Source: Gloeophyllum trabeum ATCC 11539
Lineage: Eukaryota > Basidiomycota > Agaricomycetes > Gloeophyllales > Gloeophyllaceae
Reading direction: 5' to 3'
Length of the DNA stretch: 10,818 nt
NCBI RefSeq assembly: GCF_000344685.1
Contig: NW_006920447.1
Span: 1-10,818, forward strand
Within the stretch, counting starts at the first letter, position 1. Every line of letters starts with the position of its first letter. The translations under genes were made by a program, and so were the position numbers. The notes under the pieces are model-generated. The model was given only the letters and a program-made list of their open reading frames with translations, did no database searches and was not told the DNA's origin. Shown here one piece after another: positions 5,932 to 10,818 of the stretch.

Positions 5932-8900
5932 TTCAGGGCGATTGCCACTCGGGGCAGCTTTACTCGTGGTCGGCATCCTTACACCTCGAGTCACTGCTTT
6001 AGGTACAGCCGGTAGTGGGCGCTGTCCTTTGGTTTCGAAAGGAAGTTTCGGTAATGGACGAACGCGTCGGGTGGGCCCTACGGCTCTTCCTACATCCTCC
6101 CCCCTTGTTGGCGAGGGCATTACCTTACCGAATACAGTAAGTGTGTCGTTTCCAAAGTTGAGTATGACACCCGCGGCGCGTAAAAACGGGGTGCCGAACA
6201 CAATGTCGTACCGATCGATATTAGCAATATCAAAGTACTGAGTGACCTGCTGGTCATGGATGTGGAACTGTATATCCGTACCCCTGGTGACAGTAGAGCG
6301 ACTGCCCACAGTACCCAATTGTAATGAGGTAGGATTCTTCAAATCATAACATACGACATTAGCTATCCGTGCAAACTCCGGGCGGATGCAGTCCAATGTA
6401 CTGCCAGAATCAAATAATGCAAGCGCGTCTACCCCATTAATGCGAACAAATCCTGTCATACAACGACGTTCTGACATAGGACGTACTGGTCGCATACCCG
6501 GGCGATCGCGAAGGACTACGCGATTGCGAACTGGTATGCTGTCACCAGCACCGAGTGGCTCTTTGACCACGCCATGTGCGTCCTTGGCGACGTATAACCG
6601 CGGGGTGTCATCTTCAATCCAAGAATGTAATTCTGCTCGAAGTGACAATAAATCGTCACGAAGATCATCCGCTAGTGCAGCCTTAGGTCGAACACGGTCG
6701 AGTTCCTGGCGTAGCTGTTGATTATCTTGCTCCAATTGGGCAATACGTGCCAAGTGCTCATCGCGTTCAACCTGCATATGAGCTATGACCTCAAGCATGT
6801 ACGTCAATTGCTCCTGCGTGTGCGACGATGAAGCAGTTCCCGAAGGAACATGGCGCTCTTGGCCCCAAACAGTCTGAGCAGGGCCATCTGAGTCAACACT
6901 TCGTGTGTCACCATCCTGGAATGGTGCAGGAAAACCAGTATCCGAGCGGGATGATGCCGAGTAATAGTCCGAGTCGCTCTCCATACTTCCCGTTAGAAAA
7001 TTGCGGTTGTCCCGAACTTCGCCAGTTAAGAACTCATCAGGTGACAGAGTTTCCTCAAATTCGGTCATTGCGTAGAACCGGGCTTGAGTTACGGGGTAGT
7101 CATCATCATCATCGGATACAACACCAGCGGCATGATCAGGTTCGTCGTCGCTGAACCCGTCACGCATATGCCCGAAATGATCATCCTCATCCTCGGGAGA
7201 TTCATACTGGGACCCTTCGTAAGAATCAGGGTCATAGTTGTCCTGGTTGGTCTCCTCGCCGATGGCCTGAAGCTCGTCGGCAGGATCATCATTATCCAGT
7301 TCATGCACAGTGTGAGCTTCCAGCTCATCCTCCAGTGGGTTGTCTTCCATGGCACGCATTTTCTCGCCTTTCCGTGGGCAGTTATTCGCGTAATGACCAG
7401 GTGACCCACAGTTGAAACACTTATTATCACTTGGGGCACCTTGTACTCGAGCTGGAGGAAGCGGGCGGGGGCCCATGGAGCGACGCGGTGGCGCGGGGCG
7501 CTGTGGAGGCCGACTTTGTCCTCGATTGAAATACGGGCGATTATTGCCCGGGTTGCGAGCCGGTGCAGAGCGCGCATTGTCCTGCACTGGCTGAGCTGAG
7601 TGCTGGTTGGACGGTATGTCCTTACGAGGTGCGTTCCGGTCTGGCTGAGGCTGGGTACTACGTTGAGGGTGACGCCGAGGGATTTGGCCATGAGGCACCC
7701 GACCCTTACTGTCGGGCTTCACTACCAGTGAAAGACCATGATAGGTGTATCCGCGCTCGACTTCCTCGATTTTCTCAATCATGGAGTCGAGCGTGTCCGT
7801 CTCCGGGGTAACACCTTTAGTGACACTGACTTCATACTTCAAGCGTTCAGGAAGCCTGTTGAACACAGAACGACGGAAGTCGTAGTCGCTGGGTGGTTGT
7901 ACTCGGCGTTGAGCCCAGTACTCCATCTCGTCTTTCATCTTCTTAACACCGCGACTCGAATATTTGATCGCGTCATAGCGATCATTGGCTTCTCGGGGTG
8001 TAGAAGTATACATGAACCGTCGGAACATCTCGACAATTAAATCGGGAAATTCCCAGTTAGCCACTTCACGGTCAACGTCCATAACGACCTTGCGATACCA
8101 TTGATTGGCGTCGCCAGTCAAAAATAATGATAGTCGTGCGACTTGCTGACCGTTCTCCGATGCCATGCCGAGACCGATGACATCGTACTCGTCGAGTACA
8201 CAGTGTAACCATTCCTCAAATTCAACTATGTCCGCTTTACCACTGTAAGTGCGGGGAGCTGGTCGCTTCAAATTCTTGAGGCTGGGGTTAGCAGGGAGAG
8301 CTCTGCGGCGTCTATCCGCGATTATGCGGCGTAACCGTATCATCATTTTATCCTCATAGTCATTGTAGGGGGTCTGCTGACGCTGGCGCCCTGGGCGATT
8401 GTCTTGTGGGCCACGGAAGCTACCATCGCCGTTAGGGTCGGGGGATTCCCCGCCTCCGGGGTCGCCGCCGTCAGCCATTCGGACTCGTCGACGGTCTACT
8501 GGCTCTCGACCATTATCGCGTCCACCGTTGCCTCCATTGCCATGAGGATTTCCGCCTCCACCCCCGCCTCCACCCCCGGGTCCTCCACCACCACCACCAC
8601 CTCCGCCTCCAGCGGGAAAGGAAGGGTGGCCACGCGGATGATTCCCATGGGGATTATTTCCTCCACGAAGAGGATCGTCATCGGGGTCTCCACCGGGCGT
8701 TCCACCCGGCATGCCGCCTCCTTGGGCCATTCGTCGATTATCCACTCCCTGGGGTTGTTGATTCTGCATTTCGGCATAGATACGTTGCCATTGTGCGTAG
8801 TTAGGATCTGCATGCATGTACCGGTTGTCATGCATCACGCCTTGAGAATAACCCATAGATTGAGGCTGAGTAGGAAGCGGTAGTGCCTGTTGCATTCCCT

Positions 8901-10020
8901 GCGATAGTGGTTCTTCCTTAGGTCGTATATGGCCCGGACTTGACCCAAGACGGTAGAACTGCCCATTCTCGGCCACATAACCGACCGGGGCAGAACTAGC
9001 ACCATCCATCGTTGCTGCTGTCCAATTGGCAGGATGCAAGACACCAACTCGCGACCCAGGAGCCATCTCATTAATGCGCTGGGGGGATGGGTGTTGCATA
9101 TTCATATGCGGAGGTACTTCGCGCTGGTTAAGTGCGGGATTCATCATATACGGATGGCCTCCGCGCCATTGAGGCTGATTTACTGCCCATTGACTGGCTG
9201 ATGTAGGCTGCATCATTGCATCTCTGCGTGATATGCCAGTCTGCGCTTGAGCGCCTTCCCATTGCTGGGGCATCTGCGCGTTGGCAGGGAGTGTATCAGG
9301 GATGGGTCCTCCGACAACAGGCTGCTGTGTTACGCCTGTCATGGCAGGTAACACTTCTGGCGGCGTATTTGATGTACGCTGGCCCACCGATGGCGTACCT
9401 CCCAATATAGGGTACCTCACCCCTTGGGGGTTATTAAGAAGCGATGCCTCACGCTTGACTTCGCCTTGCGACGCTGCGATGTTGCTGTCCAGCGTTAGAT
9501 CGTCAAGCGTCCGCCTATCCATCGCAGAACGGCGACTGGGAGAACCTGAGGAACCAGCTACAGACCGCCTAGCATAAGCAGTAAATTCCTCGATCCGTCG
9601 TTGGCCTTCGATTACTGCGCTATTGGCACGACGAATTCCGTCGGGAGAGATTGTTCTGCGATCGAATTGCCTAGCTATGCGATCGGCGAAGTCCCTGTAT
9701 TCCGATAGCATATCGTCCACGATCCGCCGATCGTCCTCGCTATCCGCGGTATCGCCTCTAGCTGAGCGTTCCTCGATATCACGCACGCCAGTACGTTGGA
9801 AGTTCCTAATGCGGCGTACAAAGCGATCGGAGTCGTCTTCGACCCTACTATTAGGGCGGGATGGGCCTTGACGATTGCGTGAAGGAGTACGCTGCGATTG
9901 ACGCAGTGTGTCGTCGTCCTCGGTCGAGCCATTGTCGCCAGTAAGCGTTGAATGAGCCACCGGGTCGAAGGAGAGATCAGCGTGGTGACCCGAAGTAGTT
10001 GTCGTCGAAGGAGTTGTCAT
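5929..10020 (-). CDS. gag-pro: Gag-Protease polyprotein (1363 aa)
   Basis: The product forms the virus-like particle, binds genomic RNA and cleaves itself. The ATG at 10020 lies 86 nt inside the 5' LTR and has a purine at -3. Residues 1 to about 590 are low-complexity and probably disordered: acidic/Arg-rich, then Pro/Gln/Met-rich, then Gly-rich with a 20-residue run of Gly broken by one Pro (471-490). A Gag core like the retrotransposon capsid family covers about 592-760. One CCHC zinc knuckle, CFNCGSPGHYANNC, lies at 868-881 within a basic, Pro/Arg-rich region. A strongly acidic linker follows, then a coiled coil at about 1067-1134. The aspartic protease has its active site DSG at 1204-1206 and a second motif DIVFGTPFL at 1272-1280. 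Having protease on the Gag side of the stop means it is made in equal amounts with Gag, unlike the usual Ty3 plan. The length is far above most Ty3/Gypsy Gag proteins because of the N-terminal extension. Confidence 0.95.
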   Translation of the reverse strand: MTTPSTTTTSGHHADLSFDPVAHSTLTGDNGSTEDDDTLRQSQRTPSRNRQGPSRPNSRVEDDSDRFVRRIRNFQRTGVRDIEERSARGDTADSEDDRRIVDDMLSEYRDFADRIARQFDRRTISPDGIRRANSAVIEGQRRIEEFTAYARRSVAGSSGSPSRRSAMDRRTLDDLTLDSNIAASQGEVKREASLLNNPQGVRYPILGGTPSVGQRTSNTPPEVLPAMTGVTQQPVVGGPIPDTLPANAQMPQQWEGAQAQTGISRRDAMMQPTSASQWAVNQPQWRGGHPYMMNPALNQREVPPHMNMQHPSPQRINEMAPGSRVGVLHPANWTAATMDGASSAPVGYVAENGQFYRLGSSPGHIRPKEEPLSQGMQQALPLPTQPQSMGYSQGVMHDNRYMHADPNYAQWQRIYAEMQNQQPQGVDNRRMAQGGGMPGGTPGGDPDDDPLRGGNNPHGNHPRGHPSFPAGGGGGGGGGGPGGGGGGGGGNPHGNGGNGGRDNGREPVDRRRVRMADGGDPGGGESPDPNGDGSFRGPQDNRPGRQRQQTPYNDYEDKMMIRLRRIIADRRRRALPANPSLKNLKRPAPRTYSGKADIVEFEEWLHCVLDEYDVIGLGMASENGQQVARLSLFLTGDANQWYRKVVMDVDREVANWEFPDLIVEMFRRFMYTSTPREANDRYDAIKYSSRGVKKMKDEMEYWAQRRVQPPSDYDFRRSVFNRLPERLKYEVSVTKGVTPETDTLDSMIEKIEEVERGYTYHGLSLVVKPDSKGRVPHGQIPRRHPQRSTQPQPDRNAPRKDIPSNQHSAQPVQDNARSAPARNPGNNRPYFNRGQSRPPQRPAPPRRSMGPRPLPPARVQGAPSDNKCFNCGSPGHYANNCPRKGEKMRAMEDNPLEDELEAHTVHELDNDDPADELQAIGEETNQDNYDPDSYEGSQYESPEDEDDHFGHMRDGFSDDEPDHAAGVVSDDDDDYPVTQARFYAMTEFEETLSPDEFLTGEVRDNRNFLTGSMESDSDYYSASSRSDTGFPAPFQDGDTRSVDSDGPAQTVWGQERHVPSGTASSSHTQEQLTYMLEVIAHMQVERDEHLARIAQLEQDNQQLRQELDRVRPKAALADDLRDDLLSLRAELHSWIEDDTPRLYVAKDAHGVVKEPLGAGDSIPVRNRVVLRDRPGMRPVRPMSERRCMTGFVRINGVDALALFDSGSTLDCIRPEFARIANVVCYDLKNPTSLQLGTVGSRSTVTRGTDIQFHIHDQQVTQYFDIANIDRYDIVFGTPFLRAAGVILNFGNDTLTVFGKVMPSPTRGEDVGRAVGPTRRVRPLPKLPFETKGQRPLPAVPKAVTRGVRMPTTSKAAPSGNRPE
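6086..6119 (-). promoter_or_regulatory. Internal PPT-like tract inside gag-pro (possible central PPT)
   Basis: The sense strand here carries AAGGGGGGAGGA followed by TGTAGG, closely matching the 3' PPT/LTR junction. On the plus strand TACATCCTCCCC (6091-6102) equals 371-382, and GCGAGGGCA (6111-6119) equals 390-398, with CTTCC also shared at the LTR-facing end. It encodes the PTRGEDVG stretch just after the protease. Central polypurine tracts that prime a second plus-strand start are known in lentiviruses and in Ty1. Whether this one works is inference; its position about 60% along the element fits. Confidence 0.45.
8551..8610 (-). repeat. Glycine-codon repeat within gag (GGN tract)
   Basis: Twenty codons, 19 Gly and 1 Pro, form an impure GGN repeat. 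The plus strand shows the matching CCN/CCACC tract. Such tracts are prone to replication slippage, so length may vary between copies of the element. In the protein it is a flexible, low-complexity segment upstream of the Gag core. Confidence 0.85.
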
Positions 10021-10106
10021 TTCAAAAGAGTGTGGGTTGGTACGTTGGTACCGTCACAATACGTTGCGGTCAACACGGAGTTGAACGCGGTGAGCACTTA
10101 AAAAAG
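10021..10106 (-). other. 5' leader; expected primer-binding region without a clear tRNA match
   Basis: This is the untranslated leader between the 5' LTR and the gag ATG. Directly after the LTR the sense strand reads CTTTTTTAAGTGCTCACC. It lacks the TGG start expected for annealing to a tRNA 3' CCA end. Some fungal Ty3-type elements prime from their own RNA 5' end or from a cut tRNA. A short complementarity exists between TAAGTG here and CACTTA in the LTR, but six bases are too few to conclude. I saw no hairpin strong enough to call a packaging signal. Confidence 0.5.
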
Positions 10107-10316
10107 TGTAGGAAAACGTCAGTACAGTATGTAGCTATCACACACCGGGGCTAAGTGAACCCTCGTCGTATTGCGAACAGATACACGAGTACAGGAGTAT
10201 TCCTTAGAGTAGAAGGTAGTAGTTGTCTGCCAAGCTACGTATATCCAAACTTCCTTCTAAGTCGCGTCGCGACCAAACATACTCAAACACGCGCCACATG
10301 GGCGCTTCCCCTTACA
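10107..10316 (-). repeat. 5' long terminal repeat (210 bp), promoter for the element
   Basis: This is the upstream LTR for the minus-strand element and is identical by eye to 165-374. It should hold the promoter for the genomic RNA. On the sense strand a GGATATACG block (around 10242-10250) is a weak TATA-like candidate. The same palindrome as in the 3' copy occurs at 10261-10273. The bases outside it (GCCAC) do not repeat those outside the other LTR. Confidence 0.97.
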
Positions 10317-10818
10317 GCCACTCATCGGCGGTCATGGGGTCCTGCTTTTATAATCCCGTATGATTGGACGAAAAGCTGATCTCGCAGCGACTGCGATAAC
10401 AACGTGCAGCGACCCGAAAATTAGATAGATGTGCCCAGTAATTCTAGAATATAATGCAGAGGCTCGTACTTGGGTGCTATATATAACTGGAGTGTACATA
10501 ACCTCGAATACAGGTAGTATTTACTGCAATGCCATGATATTTGTGCTCCTTGCAGCCAGATATCGAGCAATCATCCATTCCGATTCCCCTAGAATCGGTT
10601 TACTGTTCAGTCGTTGTATAGGGGCTCTCTGGTGATCGAAAATTGCCAGCGTTGAACAGGGGTATACCCCCTTATAGCCCAAATTACCTTAACTGTAACG
10701 GGAGCACCCTCCTTAATGGAAAGTCCACCGATCCAAATCTTACCACCATCAGCAAATAGGAGCTATTACCTCTCATGTCAATGATTACCATTTGTGATAG
10801 GGACTAATTCCAGATATG
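10317..10818. other. Right flank, no gene recognised
   Basis: This is about 500 bp of host DNA beyond the 5' LTR and is more AT-rich than the element. Short open frames exist, but none has recognisable protein character, and no tRNA, LTR terminus or other transposon end is evident. An 11-bp word, GATCCAAATCT (10730-10740), also occurs in the left flank at 40-50; this may be chance. Confidence 0.6.

Larger units (their letters stand above)
165..10316 (-). mobile_element. Complete Ty3/Gypsy chromovirus-type LTR retrotransposon with an extra 3' ORF
   Basis: The element is bounded by two direct 210-bp repeats that read as identical by eye, with TGTA...TACA termini. Between them, on the minus strand, lie in order Gag, zinc knuckle, aspartic protease, an in-frame UGA, reverse transcriptase, RNase H, integrase, chromodomain, a third ORF and a polypurine tract. 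The RT-RNase H-integrase order defines Ty3/Gypsy rather than Ty1/Copia, and the C-terminal chromodomain places it among chromoviruses. It is long for that group because of the enlarged Gag and the third ORF. Intact ORFs and matching LTRs indicate recent insertion. A target-site duplication, normally about 5 bp, is not visible. Confidence 0.96.

Noticed and set aside
7089..7691. 200-codon minus-strand ORF inside gag-pro
   Set aside because: It is an out-of-frame shadow over the acidic and zinc-knuckle region; the overlapping frame carries the real CCHC motif and Gag-Pro continuity.
8551..8610. CCACC-type tract as a CRISPR array or satellite
   Set aside because: It is a short glycine-codon run in frame with gag, with no spacers and no repeat unit of constant length.
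10429..10635. 68-codon ORF in the right flank
   Set aside because: It is short and has no domain character, no neighbouring frame and no start context that stands out.

Overview
The window is almost entirely one apparently complete LTR retrotransposon of the Ty3/Gypsy (Metaviridae) type, in its chromodomain-bearing branch (chromovirus), inserted on the minus strand at 165-10316 (10,152 bp). It is flanked by 164 bp and 502 bp of DNA in which I recognise no gene. The moderate GC content, the chromodomain integrase and the look of the reverse transcriptase (a QQGDCNAPATF block and a YLDD active site) suggest a fungus, most likely a basidiomycete. That is inference; the sequence does not name the species.

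Layout in the sense direction of the element, from high to low coordinates: 5' LTR (10107-10316); an 86-nt leader (10021-10106) with no obvious tRNA-type primer binding site; a very large Gag-Protease ORF (10020-5929, 1363 aa) with a long disordered N-terminus, a Gag core, one CCHC zinc knuckle, a coiled coil and an aspartic protease; a single in-frame UGA stop followed by CUAG; a Pol ORF (5928-2143, 1261 codons) with reverse transcriptase, RNase H, HHCC/DDE integrase and chromodomain; a 146-nt gap; a third, GC-rich ORF of unknown function (1996-653, 447 aa) where envelope genes sit in env-bearing elements; a 3' untranslated stretch with hairpins; a purine-rich polypurine tract (375-386); and the 3' LTR (165-374).

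The two 210-bp LTRs are identical by eye. All three ORFs are open, and every catalytic residue I checked is present. This looks like a very young and possibly active copy, yet the outer flanks show no target-site duplication.

The most interesting points are these. (1) Gag-Pro and Pol are in the same frame, separated only by UGA-CUA-G, a sequence context known for efficient stop-codon readthrough; the next in-frame AUG is 117 codons downstream. (2) A third ORF of distinctive composition lies between pol and the 3' LTR, preceded by TATA-like and CT-rich sequence. (3) A near-copy of the PPT/3'-LTR junction lies inside the end of gag-pro and resembles a central polypurine tract. (4) The protease is on the Gag side of the recoding site and is preceded by an unusual coiled coil.
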